Part shown: in pieces, positions 44,190-51,855 of the stretch
Layout of the letters: each line of letters starts with the position of its first letter
How positions within the stretch are numbered: the stretch's first letter is position 1
Origin: Alcaligenaceae bacterium
GTDB taxonomy: Bacteria; Pseudomonadota; Gammaproteobacteria; Burkholderiales; Burkholderiaceae_B
DNA: 64,000 bases
Reading direction: 5' to 3'
Assembly (NCBI GenBank): GCA_013416435.1
Contig: JACCEN010000017.1
Coordinates: 1 to 64,000 of the forward strand
Program-made: the position numbers and the translations under genes
The notes under the pieces: generated by a model
What the model saw: only the letters and a program-made list of their open reading frames with translations
Database searches by the model: none
Told to the model about the DNA's origin: nothing

Positions 44190-44816
44190 ATGGCGAGCAA
44201 AAGAGGCGACAGTGAAGTAAGCATAGAAAAAATCGAAAGCGCGGCTTTGCAGCTTTTTGCAAAAAAGGGCTATTCGAACACCAGCCTGGAGCAGGTGGCA
44301 GCGGTGGCGGGCTTTACCAAAGGGGCCGTTTACTACTACTTCAAAACGAAAGAAACCCTGTTGCTGCACTTGCTGGCGCGGATCCAGGAACGTTCCATCG
44401 TGGCGACGGCCGCCCGCGTCCGCGCAATGCCGGATGGTGCGGTGCAGAAGCTGGAGGCCTTTGTGCAACTGCAAGCCCAGTGGGCCGCCACCTACCCCAA
44501 CGATCTGGTGATCCTGGTGCTGACCAGCCTGGAATTCCACAATGAGGATACGCCGGTGCGCGAGGCCGTTCGTGATTATTACCGGCACATGGAGTCCTTG
44601 CTGACCGAGGTCTTTACTGCCGGCAAGGAGTCCGGGCAGATCAATCAGAAGGTGGATATCAGCGCCGCCGTGCTGGCCAACATTGCGCGCCATGATGGCA
44701 ACATGCTGCTTTGGCACCGCAGCGGATGCGACCCCTCGGTTGGCCGTGTGCTCACTTCCGCTGCGCGCCACGCCGTCAGGCAGTTCGGCGTGGAGTCCGG
44801 GCAGGTGGTGGCGTAG
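44190..44816 (+). CDS. TetR-family transcriptional regulator
   Basis: This 208-aa protein has the N-terminal helix-turn-helix in SAALQLFAKKGYSNTSLEQVAAVAGFTKGAVYYYF (about 17-50), the strongest TetR signature, and a variable helical ligand domain. It is encoded 32 bases after the ligase and is the last gene of the GH105-CoA operon. It probably autoregulates that operon with a CoA-thioester as inducer, as many TetR proteins beside acyl-CoA genes do. A repeat pair follows the stop. Confidence 0.92.
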   Translation: MASKRGDSEVSIEKIESAALQLFAKKGYSNTSLEQVAAVAGFTKGAVYYYFKTKETLLLHLLARIQERSIVATAARVRAMPDGAVQKLEAFVQLQAQWAATYPNDLVILVLTSLEFHNEDTPVREAVRDYYRHMESLLTEVFTAGKESGQINQKVDISAAVLANIARHDGNMLLWHRSGCDPSVGRVLTSAARHAVRQFGVESGQVVA

Positions 44817-44823
44817 AGTGGCT

Positions 44824-44842
44824 GGGGTCAGACCCCGTATGG
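44824..44842. repeat. Half copy of the nested palindrome
   Basis: The left arm plus GTATGG is followed by CATAGAGTAGTT. The flank AGAGTGGCT of this half copy and AGAGTAGTT of the full copy match, which suggests a tandem duplication with deletion of one right arm. Confidence 0.7.
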
Positions 44843-44854
44843 CATAGAGTAGTT

Positions 44855-44884
44855 GGGGTCAGACCCCGTACGGGGTCTGACCCC
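44855..44884. repeat. Nested palindromic repeat, copy 8
   Basis: A perfect consensus copy between the convergent TetR and GntR/UTRA genes. GACCCCGACCCC just after it is a further decayed arm. Confidence 0.93.
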
Positions 44885-44904
44885 TTGACCCCGACCCCTT
44901 GGTC

Positions 44905-45657
44905 TTAGCGCGCCAGCATGTCCAATTCAAGCTTGACGAACTTCGTCGGAAATTCCAGCCGGGCGTAATAGATGATGACGCCGTCGGCGCAAGCGTAGCG
45001 GACGACTTCCGCCACGCTTTCGCCGGGCTGAAGAAGCAGGGCGTTGGCGGACTGGAAGCTGGCGTTGATGATCGTCAGCCGCTGGCGGGATTCCGATATG
45101 GTCAGCCCCGGGATGCGTGCGATGACGGACGCGGCCGGTTGTGCGAGGAAGGCTTTCCGGTGCTTGGTGAAAAGCTTATCGGCGACGTAGACCTCGCTGT
45201 AGCAATAGGGCACGCCGTCGCTGCTATGCAGCCGGCAAAGATATTGATAGGACGAGGCGGGCTTGCCGCTGCATGCCATGTTGAAGGCCGGCAGTTGCTT
45301 GGCGCTGCGCTCCGACTCCACGAACCGATGCGTGCCCAGTACGTCACTGAGCGCAACGGCTTCCTGCCAGCTCGTTGGCAAGGAAAGCGAATACGCCGCA
45401 TTGCTCCGACGTTCGACGAAAGTCCCTTTTCCCCGGCGCCTGGAAATCAGGCCGTCTGCCTCCAGGACGCTGAGGGCATTGCGTAGCGTCATGCGCGACA
45501 CCTGATAGGTCTTCATAAGCTCCAAAAGGGGCGGTATCTGGTGGCCGACGGGCCACACGCCGGAGTCCAGGCAACGCCTGAACTCTGTTGCCAGCTGCAG
45601 GTAAAGCGGCTGGCGGCTGCGGCTCATGGCCGCTTGGTTCGAGCTATGGTCGGACAT
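44905..45657 (-). CDS. GntR-family regulator with UTRA ligand domain
   Basis: This 250-aa protein has the winged helix (about 17-85: PLYLQLATEFRRCLDSGVWPVG, then SRMTLRNALSVLEADGLISRRRGKGTF) and the UTRA domain to the end (with SDVLGTHRF and VAEVVRYACADGVIIYYARL). That makes it a HutC-type GntR protein. It lies downstream of the ligase, cyclase-family and SDR genes on the same strand and probably represses them or the divergent Bug gene. A palindrome at 49182-49197 is a candidate target. Confidence 0.92.
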   Translation of the reverse strand: MSDHSSNQAAMSRSRQPLYLQLATEFRRCLDSGVWPVGHQIPPLLELMKTYQVSRMTLRNALSVLEADGLISRRRGKGTFVERRSNAAYSLSLPTSWQEAVALSDVLGTHRFVESERSAKQLPAFNMACSGKPASSYQYLCRLHSSDGVPYCYSEVYVADKLFTKHRKAFLAQPAASVIARIPGLTISESRQRLTIINASFQSANALLLQPGESVAEVVRYACADGVIIYYARLEFPTKFVKLELDMLAR

Positions 45658-45705
45658 GGTTTGCTTCTAAAATCGCAGGGGGGGATCCACAGCCGGGAAG
45701 TCGTG

Positions 45706-47286
45706 TCAGGCGGTATTCAGCAGCCTGAGCGCCATCTCCTGGAGCTTGCCCCGTTGGATTTTATTCGAGTTGGCGCTCTCTACAACTGGAAAGGCGTCGA
45801 CGACGCCCACCCTGAGGGGCACTTTGAAGCCGGCCAGCTGAGCCTTGCAGGCAGCGATGATGTCTTGTTCCCGCAGGACATCGCCGGGTTGGGCGATGAC
45901 AAACGCAACGGGCACGGTCTTGTCTCCGTGCGCCACGCCGACCACCTGGCAATTATTTACGCCGTCAAGGCTTTCGATGAAGTTTTCGATCTCCAGCGGA
46001 TTGACCAGGAAGCCGCTGAGCCGCAGGAAGTCGCCGCGCCGGGCATGGAAAACGAAGCTGTGATCGTCGACCGTATGGCCCAGGTCGCCGGTGCGGAAGT
46101 AGCCCTCGGCGTCGATGGCCTTGGCTGTGGCCGCTTCGTTGTCCAGATACCCTTTCATCAGGCTGGGCGCGAGGATTTCGATTTCACCCACTTCGCCGTG
46201 CGGCAGGATGTCGTTCGTTTCCACATCGCGTGCCCGGACGCGAGCGTCGGGCGCCACCAGGTTTCCGCCCGCCCGCTGGCGCTCGGGCAAGGGGGCATCC
46301 ACGGCTTGACCGGCAGTCAGCGCCTGCAGCTCGCTGGAACCATACAGGCCGACCAGCTTGATGCCCGCCTTTTCCATGCGTTCGGGCAAATCTTCCAGCG
46401 AGGGGGCGAAGCTGGCGAAGCCCGCCACTCGCAGAGAGGGGAAAGGCCGGTCCTGGCCTTCGGCCGCGTCGAGGATGCGGTCCAGCAGTTCGTTGTTGGC
46501 GAAGGTGTGCGTAACGCGTCTTTGCTGGATCTGCGTGGCGCATTCCGCCGGATTCAGGATGGGCGACGAAACCAGCGGTGCGCCGGCCGCCAGGCCGCCA
46601 AGTGCGGACGAGAATCCAAACGCCCCGCACAGCGGCGCGCCGAGCAGGACGGCGTCGTCCGGCCCAATGCCAAAGTAGCGCGCGACATGCTGCCCATGGC
46701 TGATGAGCGTTTGCTGGTCATGGACCACCAGCTTGGATTGCGACGTCGTGCCGGAGGTCGTGTAGACGAGGGCATACGCGTCGCCGGGCGCATGCGGGAC
46801 GGCTTGCAGCGCATCAGGTGCCGCCGTATCCGAATAATGGAATGATGCGGCGCCGGCTACGACCGGCTCGTCGTTCGCTTCCCCCACGACCATGACCGCC
46901 TTCAGGCTTTTCAGTTGATCCGGCTCAACGTCATTCAGAATCTGCCGGAACGGCAGGCCCTTGAAGGCGGGCCACATGACAAGCCACCGGCATTGCCCCC
47001 GTGAAATCAGGTCGCCCACTTCGCGGCTGCGAAAGCGCGTGTTCATGGAGACGACGGTAACGCCGAGGCGGGCGCAGGCCAGAAACGTCGCCAGCCAGGC
47101 GGTGCAATTGGGCAGCCATAGCGCCAGCCGGTCTCCCTGGCGGGCTCCCTGCGCATGCAGCAGGCCGGCGACACGGGCTGACTCGGCAAGCAGCTCGCCG
47201 TACCCGACCGGCTGGTCAATGTCGTAGAAGGCAATGGCCTCGGGGCGCCGAGCGGCGTGTTGTTCGAGTAGCGTTGTAAAGTTCAT
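45706..47286 (-). CDS. AMP-dependent acyl-CoA synthetase/ligase
   Basis: This 526-aa ANL enzyme has the P-loop LVYTTSGTTSQSKLVVHD (near 170), LYGSSELQAL (near 310), YFRTGDLGHTVDDHSFVFHARRGDFLRLSG (near 400) and the catalytic Lys in NSNKIQRGKLQ near residue 510. The hinge has GDFLRLSG where most have a D-K/R-I-K pattern. It lies 28 bases after the cyclase-family gene. It activates an acid for the acyl-CoA dehydrogenase encoded across the divergent region. Confidence 0.9.
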   Translation of the reverse strand: MNFTTLLEQHAARRPEAIAFYDIDQPVGYGELLAESARVAGLLHAQGARQGDRLALWLPNCTAWLATFLACARLGVTVVSMNTRFRSREVGDLISRGQCRWLVMWPAFKGLPFRQILNDVEPDQLKSLKAVMVVGEANDEPVVAGAASFHYSDTAAPDALQAVPHAPGDAYALVYTTSGTTSQSKLVVHDQQTLISHGQHVARYFGIGPDDAVLLGAPLCGAFGFSSALGGLAAGAPLVSSPILNPAECATQIQQRRVTHTFANNELLDRILDAAEGQDRPFPSLRVAGFASFAPSLEDLPERMEKAGIKLVGLYGSSELQALTAGQAVDAPLPERQRAGGNLVAPDARVRARDVETNDILPHGEVGEIEILAPSLMKGYLDNEAATAKAIDAEGYFRTGDLGHTVDDHSFVFHARRGDFLRLSGFLVNPLEIENFIESLDGVNNCQVVGVAHGDKTVPVAFVIAQPGDVLREQDIIAACKAQLAGFKVPLRVGVVDAFPVVESANSNKIQRGKLQEMALRLLNTA

Positions 47287-47314
47287 GGCGTGGCGATGCT
47301 TGACGGTGGCGGGT

Positions 47315-48355
47315 TCATACGGTGGCGATCGGCGTGACGGGCGAACCCACGGCGCCCGGCAGGCGCAAGGGCGGAGCGGTCAATAGAAAGCGATTGCGTT
47401 GGTTGGCCTGCAGCCATTCGGCCAGGTCGCGCAAGTACCAGAGTTCCGCCAGGGGCAGCCCCAGTTTGAAAAGGCAATGGTGGTGCAGGGGCAGCAAGGA
47501 TTTCTTGGCGCCTTCCGTGCGTGCGGGATAGGCTTCCACCGCATAGTTGTCGGCGCATATCGCGGCAATGCCGCTTTCGGTGATCCAGTTCAGCAGCTGG
47601 GTGTCCGCGCCGTCCAGCACGGCGCCTGCCTGGTGCAGTTTGTCGCCGTCGGGGTTGCCGGCCATTTCCAGAACGGTTTCCGCAAAACCCGTGCGCAGCA
47701 CCAGCATGTCGCCGCTTTCGACCTGGATGCGGTCGGACTCCAGGATGGCGGCGAGTTCCTGGTAGCCGATCAATGTTCGCCCATGGCCGAAATGGCGCAC
47801 GAAATCCACCATGACGCCCCGGCCCTGCATGCCTTTGACGGCGAAGTTGTCGACGCTCAGTTTCTTGGCGCCGAAGCCGGTCCCGTGATCGCAGCAGCCT
47901 TCGCCTTCTTCGTGCCCGGGGGCGTCCAGGACGTCAGTGCCCGCCCGGTAGCCGTTGTAGTAGACCTTGCGCGGCGTGCCGTTGCCGTCCACATCGAATT
48001 GGGCTCCGATGTGTGCCAGGGCGTCCCATTGCGTCGAGTACTGCAAGGAAAGCGTAACCTGGTCATCGCTGAGCACGTCGATGGATGCGGTATCGAGATT
48101 CTCCATGGGAAAGTTCATGTATGGCACGCCGTCGCGTTCGGTGGCGGCCAGGCGTGGCGGCTTGCGGCGCGGATTCAGCACCATGCCGCCCGGCAGATCC
48201 AGAGGCAGCGACAGGCAAAACACCTTGCCCTCGCGCACCTCGCGCACACCTTTCAGCACTTGTTCGTGGGTCAGCAGGTTGACGCGCCCGAGTTGATCGT
48301 CGGGCCCGAAGTCGCCCCAGTTCGAGCCCTCGGGGCGATTTGTCCAGCGTGTCAT
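47315..48355 (-). CDS. Cyclase-family metal-dependent hydrolase (kynurenine formamidase-like)
   Basis: This 346-aa protein belongs to the PF04199 family of metal-dependent amidases and cyclic-ester hydrolases. Its QWDALAHIGAQFD segment replaces the classical HxGTHxDxPxH metal motif but keeps the His and Asp, as in the longer subfamily. VMVDFVRHFGHGRTLIGY and AEAYPARTEG-like stretches follow later. N-terminal NWGDFGPDDQLGRVNLL is typical of the long branch. It could open a cyclic imide, lactone or formamide in the pathway with the SDR and the ligase. Confidence 0.87.
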   Translation of the reverse strand: MTRWTNRPEGSNWGDFGPDDQLGRVNLLTHEQVLKGVREVREGKVFCLSLPLDLPGGMVLNPRRKPPRLAATERDGVPYMNFPMENLDTASIDVLSDDQVTLSLQYSTQWDALAHIGAQFDVDGNGTPRKVYYNGYRAGTDVLDAPGHEEGEGCCDHGTGFGAKKLSVDNFAVKGMQGRGVMVDFVRHFGHGRTLIGYQELAAILESDRIQVESGDMLVLRTGFAETVLEMAGNPDGDKLHQAGAVLDGADTQLLNWITESGIAAICADNYAVEAYPARTEGAKKSLLPLHHHCLFKLGLPLAELWYLRDLAEWLQANQRNRFLLTAPPLRLPGAVGSPVTPIATV

Positions 48356-48406
48356 GCGTGTCTCCGTTGTCTTTGGATTGAGGATGGGTAAAGTGTGCGG
48401 CCGTAT

Positions 48407-49129
48407 TCAGGCTGCGCCGATGGTGATGCCGCCGCAGACGTAATGCGTCTGCCCGGTAACGTAGCCGCAGCGTTCGTCCATGAAATAGGCGACCGCGTGC
48501 GCGACGTCTTCGGGCTGTCCGATGCGGCCGACGGGAATGCCTGCGATCAGCTTCTGGGTCGCCTGGTTCTGCGCGTCGTTGGCGCCCTGGAAAAATTCGG
48601 TGGCGATGGGGCCCGGAGCGATGGCGTTGACGGTGATGCCGTCGCCGGCCAGTTCCAGTGCCCAGGTGCGTGTCATGCCGGTGATGCCCGCCTTCGTGGT
48701 GCTGTATAGCGTGCGGGCGGGCTTGCCCAGGGCGGCGCGCGAGCCGATATTGATGATGCGCCCGCGCCCCAGCGCGCGCATCCCTGGCAACAACGCCTGC
48801 GCGCACAGGATGTTGACCTCGAGATTGAGTGCCACGGCTTTGTACAGCTCGGTCGTGTCCACATCTTCAAGGCGGCCTGTGGGAACGAAACCTACGTTGT
48901 TGACGAGGCCGTAGTAAGTCGACCCGGCGGTTATCTCCGCCAGGGTTTGCTTGACGGCATCGCGTTCGCCCAGGTCGACGGTATGAAACGGCATGCTATC
49001 GGGCCAGTCCGCGGGCCGCGTCCGGGCAAGGCCCGTAACGATGTATCCGTCGCCGGCCAAGCGTTCGCAGATACTGCGACCAATGCCCCGGCTGGCGCCG
49101 GTGACAAGCACATTCAATTGAGTTTCCAT
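48407..49129 (-). CDS. Short-chain dehydrogenase/reductase (SDR)
   Basis: This 240-aa NAD(P)-dependent enzyme has the cofactor motif GASRGIG near residue 12, NNVGFVP, the catalytic Ser in NIGSRAALG and the Tyr-Lys pair in YSTTKAG (near 145-149). ATG 49129 (METQLNV) gives the standard distance to the glycine motif; the frame extends 12 codons upstream. It is the first gene of the operon SDR, cyclase-family hydrolase, ligase. It likely oxidises or reduces a hydroxyl or keto group of the pathway intermediate. Confidence 0.92.
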   Translation of the reverse strand: METQLNVLVTGASRGIGRSICERLAGDGYIVTGLARTRPADWPDSMPFHTVDLGERDAVKQTLAEITAGSTYYGLVNNVGFVPTGRLEDVDTTELYKAVALNLEVNILCAQALLPGMRALGRGRIINIGSRAALGKPARTLYSTTKAGITGMTRTWALELAGDGITVNAIAPGPIATEFFQGANDAQNQATQKLIAGIPVGRIGQPEDVAHAVAYFMDERCGYVTGQTHYVCGGITIGAA

Positions 49130-49181
49130 ATAGCGCAGTTCAAGCAAGTGGTGAATGTCCCACACGACATCCAGGTTATAG

Positions 49182-49197
49182 GTCTACAAAGCTAGAC
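49182..49197. promoter_or_regulatory. Candidate operator GTCTACAAAGCTAGAC
   Basis: This 5+5 inverted repeat lies in the divergent region between the SDR operon and the Bug gene, 66 bases before the latter's ATG. GntR/UTRA proteins bind sites of similar form. The arms are short, so chance occurrence is possible. Confidence 0.4.
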
Positions 49198-49247
49198 TTT
49201 TAGTTTATTATAAGTTGCTGTATTGCTCAACGAATAGGAGACAAATA

Positions 49248-50225
49248 ATGAAACACGCCAATTTCACTTTCGCCCGCAACCTGATGCTGGGCCTCATGGG
49301 CCTGGGTTTTTCCGTGGCGTCCGCCCAGGCAGCCGCCCAGAACTTCCCCACACGGCCCATCCAGCTGGTCGTCGGATATGGCGCCGGCGGCGGCACGGAT
49401 ATGTGTTTTCGTGCCTTGGCGCTCACTGCCAGTAAAGAACTGGGGCAATCGGTCGTCGTCGAAAACAAGCCCGGCGCGGGCTCGTCGCTTTCCATCGGCT
49501 ACATTGCGCGGCAGAAGCCCGACGGCTACAGCATCGCGGCGCTTTCCACCGGCGCCGTGCTCAATCAGTTTCTGGTACCCACCATCGATTACGACGTCAT
49601 GAAGGACCTGACGCCCATCGCCATGGTCGCGCAGTATCAGGTCGGCCTGCTGGTGCGTGCCGATTCCCCCATGAAATCGCTGGACGACGTCATCAAGAAA
49701 GCGAAGAGCGCACCCGACGCGGTGGCATTCAGCACGGCGGGCGTCGGCACGCCGCAGCACTTGACCATGGTGAAGCTGGGCGAGGAAACCGGGGTGAAAT
49801 GGACCCACGTTGCATACAAGAGCGGTATCGAGGCTTCGACCGCGCTGGTACGGGGGGATGTCGAAGTCATGGCGCAGACAGCCGAATGGGTACCGTTCGT
49901 GCGGGATGGCCGCTTGCGTCTGTTGAACGTGTTCACGGAAGCGCGCATGCCGGGCTTCGACGGCGCGCCGACGTTGGTAGAAGCCGGCCATGACCTGGTG
50001 GCGCCCAGCATCCTGGGCATCGTCGGCCCCAAGGGCATGGATCCCGCGGTGGTCGCCAAAATAGACAAGGCGTTCAAGGTTGCGATCGATACGGAACAGT
50101 TCCGCAACTGCACGGACCAGTTCGGCCTGAAAACCGACTACAAGGATGCCGCCGCCTTCACTCAGCACATTCAGCAGACCATAGACAAATGGGCGCCGGT
50201 CATCAAGAACATGGACACCAAATAA
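49248..50225 (+). CDS. Bug-family periplasmic binding protein
   Basis: This 325-aa receptor has a signal peptide of about 27 residues ([20 protein letters not shown], ending AQAAAQ). Its Bug motifs are [38 protein letters not shown] and [13 protein letters not shown] 49248 follows TAGGAG. It is co-transcribed with an acyl-CoA dehydrogenase and lies opposite the SDR-cyclase-ligase operon. The pair of operons probably imports and degrades one carboxylate. No TctAB genes are present. Confidence 0.92.
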   Translation: MKHANFTFARNLMLGLMGLGFSVASAQAAAQNFPTRPIQLVVGYGAGGGTDMCFRALALTASKELGQSVVVENKPGAGSSLSIGYIARQKPDGYSIAALSTGAVLNQFLVPTIDYDVMKDLTPIAMVAQYQVGLLVRADSPMKSLDDVIKKAKSAPDAVAFSTAGVGTPQHLTMVKLGEETGVKWTHVAYKSGIEASTALVRGDVEVMAQTAEWVPFVRDGRLRLLNVFTEARMPGFDGAPTLVEAGHDLVAPSILGIVGPKGMDPAVVAKIDKAFKVAIDTEQFRNCTDQFGLKTDYKDAAAFTQHIQQTIDKWAPVIKNMDTK

Positions 50226-50239
50226 GCGGTGGGATGCAC

Positions 50240-51421
50240 ATGACGACCCGAGAATTCAACCACCTGGAATGGCCGTTCTTCGAGGATGCGCACCGCGATC
50301 TGGCGCGCGATCTGGATCTATGGTGCAGGGACCAGAACCTGTCGGCCCTGGATGACACGGACGTTTATGCGGCCTGCCGCGACCTCGTGCGCAGCCTGGG
50401 CAAGGGCGGGTGGCTGCGTCATTGCGTGCCTTCCGGCGAGGGCGGTCGGCTGGGGGGCCGCTCGCCCCAGCTCGATTCGCGGTCGCTCTGCCTCATCCGC
50501 GAAACACTGGGCCGCTTCCACACGCTTGCCGATTTCGCATTTGCCATGCAGGGGCTGGGTTCGGGGGCGATATCGCTGGGCGGCAACGACGCGCTCAAGC
50601 AGCGCTATCTGCCCTCGGTCGCCGCGGGCGAGCGCATCGCGGCATTCGCGCTTTCGGAGCCCGATGCGGGGTCCGACGTGGCGGCGCTGTCCTGCTCGGC
50701 TCGGCCCGACGGCGATCACTTCGTCCTGAAGGGCAGCAAGACGTGGATCTCGAATGGCGGCTTGGCGGACTTCTACTGCGTGTTCACCCGTACCGACGAG
50801 CATGCCGGGTCGCGAGGCATCACTGCTTTCGTGGTGGATGCCGATACGCCGGGGCTGGAAATCGAGGAAAGGATAGAGGTCATGTCGCCTCATCCCCTGG
50901 CCTTGCTGCGTTTCAACGATTGCCGCATCCCGGCATCCAATATGCTGGGCGATCTGAACCAGGGATTCAAGCTGGCCATGCGCACGCTCGACGTCTTCCG
51001 CTGTTCGGTCGCGGCCGCTGCGCTGGGCTTCGCGCGGCGCGCATTGGACGAAGGCCTGGGGCACGCAAGCCGGCGCAAGATGTTCGGTCAGACGCTGGCG
51101 GACTTTCAATTGACGCAGGCGGCATTCGGCGACATTGCCGCGGAAATCGACCAAAGCGCTCTTCTCACCTATCGTGCCGCATGGGTGCGGGACGTCGCGG
51201 GACGGTCCTCGACATCGGAAACCGCCATGGCCAAGATGGTCTCGACCGAATCGGCCCAGTGGGTGATAGACCGCGTGCTGCAGATGTTCGGCGGCCAGGG
51301 CGTTGTGAAGAACAGTCCCATCGAGCGTCTGTATCGCGATATCCGGGCGCTGCGCATCTATGAAGGCGCGACCGAAGTGCAGAAGCTCATCATCGCGAGG
51401 GAGCTGTTGAAGGGGGTATGA
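50240..51421 (+). CDS. Acyl-CoA dehydrogenase
   Basis: This 393-aa flavoprotein has [15 protein letters not shown] (substrate/FAD motif near 140), [14 protein letters not shown] and the C-terminal [22 protein letters not shown] with [13 protein letters not shown] holding the catalytic Glu. In-frame ATGs lie at 50234 and 50240 just after a G-rich ribosome site; the last one is used. The start is 14 bases after the Bug stop, so the two genes are coupled. It probably oxidises the CoA ester made by the ligase at 45706-47286. Confidence 0.92.
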   Translation: MTTREFNHLEWPFFEDAHRDLARDLDLWCRDQNLSALDDTDVYAACRDLVRSLGKGGWLRHCVPSGEGGRLGGRSPQLDSRSLCLIRETLGRFHTLADFAFAMQGLGSGAISLGGNDALKQRYLPSVAAGERIAAFALSEPDAGSDVAALSCSARPDGDHFVLKGSKTWISNGGLADFYCVFTRTDEHAGSRGITAFVVDADTPGLEIEERIEVMSPHPLALLRFNDCRIPASNMLGDLNQGFKLAMRTLDVFRCSVAAAALGFARRALDEGLGHASRRKMFGQTLADFQLTQAAFGDIAAEIDQSALLTYRAAWVRDVAGRSSTSETAMAKMVSTESAQWVIDRVLQMFGGQGVVKNSPIERLYRDIRALRIYEGATEVQKLIIARELLKGV

Positions 51422-51425
51422 GGGA

Positions 51426-51455
51426 GGGGTCAGACCCCGCATGGGGTCTGACCCC
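51426..51455. repeat. Nested palindromic repeat, copy 9
   Basis: A full copy with GCAT centre, four bases after the acyl-CoA dehydrogenase stop. It faces the convergent small gene at 51493. Confidence 0.92.
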
Positions 51456-51463
51456 AATGGCAC

Positions 51464-51478
51464 TACGGGTCTGACCCC
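51464..51478. repeat. Half copy of the nested palindrome
   Basis: TACGGGTCTGACCCC is a right arm with part of the centre. It lies 8 bases after copy 9 and 14 bases before the next gene's stop. Confidence 0.7.
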
Positions 51479-51492
51479 GATTTACTATCAGG

Positions 51493-51726
51493 TCAGACCT
51501 CATTCCGTTCGAGGCAGCTTTCATACCATCTTGGGTTGGGCGTGCCTTGCGCCGCGAATTGCTGAGCGCGGCGCGGCGAACGCCAGACGCCGCCGGCGAC
51601 ACCGAGCTGGGGCTCGACGGCGTACCAGAACCAGCGGCCGTCCTCGTCCTGCGCCAGCCAGTTCCAGCCTTCGGGTGCGTCTGACCAGCTTGGAGGAGTG
51701 GAGGGGTTCGGCGTGGTGTCGTTCAT
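51493..51726 (-). CDS. Small tryptophan-rich hypothetical protein
   Basis: This 77-aa soluble protein has seven Trp residues, including SWSDAPEGWNWLAQDEDGRWFWY and GGVWRSPRRAQQFAAQG. There is no signal peptide or membrane helix, and no family is recognised. Composition and codon use fit a real gene, and the Trp pattern resembles small WW-like beta-sheet modules. It is a single gene fenced by nested palindromes on both sides (copies 9 and 10-12). Function unknown. Confidence 0.7.
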   Translation of the reverse strand: MNDTTPNPSTPPSWSDAPEGWNWLAQDEDGRWFWYAVEPQLGVAGGVWRSPRRAQQFAAQGTPNPRWYESCLERNEV

Positions 51727-51739
51727 GCCTTTATTTTAA

Positions 51740-51769
51740 GGGGTCAGACCCCGTACGGGGTCTGACCCC
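51740..51769. repeat. Nested palindromic repeat, copy 10
   Basis: A perfect consensus copy 14 bases upstream of the small Trp-rich gene's start, so it occupies that gene's leader or promoter. It is the first of three copies in 116 bases. Confidence 0.93.
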
Positions 51770-51779
51770 ATCAAGATGA

Positions 51780-51810
51780 GGGGTCGGACCCGATGTTTGG
51801 GTCCGACCCC
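51780..51810. repeat. Nested palindromic repeat, copy 11 (G/C variant)
   Basis: The left arm GGGGTCGGACCC and right arm GGGTCCGACCCC are separated by GATGTTT. The central base of each arm carries the paired G/C change. The centre is longer than in other copies, so the inner part has decayed while the outer arms are kept. Confidence 0.88.
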
Positions 51811-51825
51811 GCGTCCCTCGAAATA

Positions 51826-51855
51826 GGGGTCGAACCCCATGCGGGGTCCGACCCC
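51826..51855. repeat. Nested palindromic repeat, copy 12
   Basis: The left arm GGGGTCGAACCCC, centre ATGC and right arm GGGGTCCGACCCC. Its last C is the first base (on the plus strand) of the MFS exporter's stop codon at 51855-51857. Confidence 0.9.
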
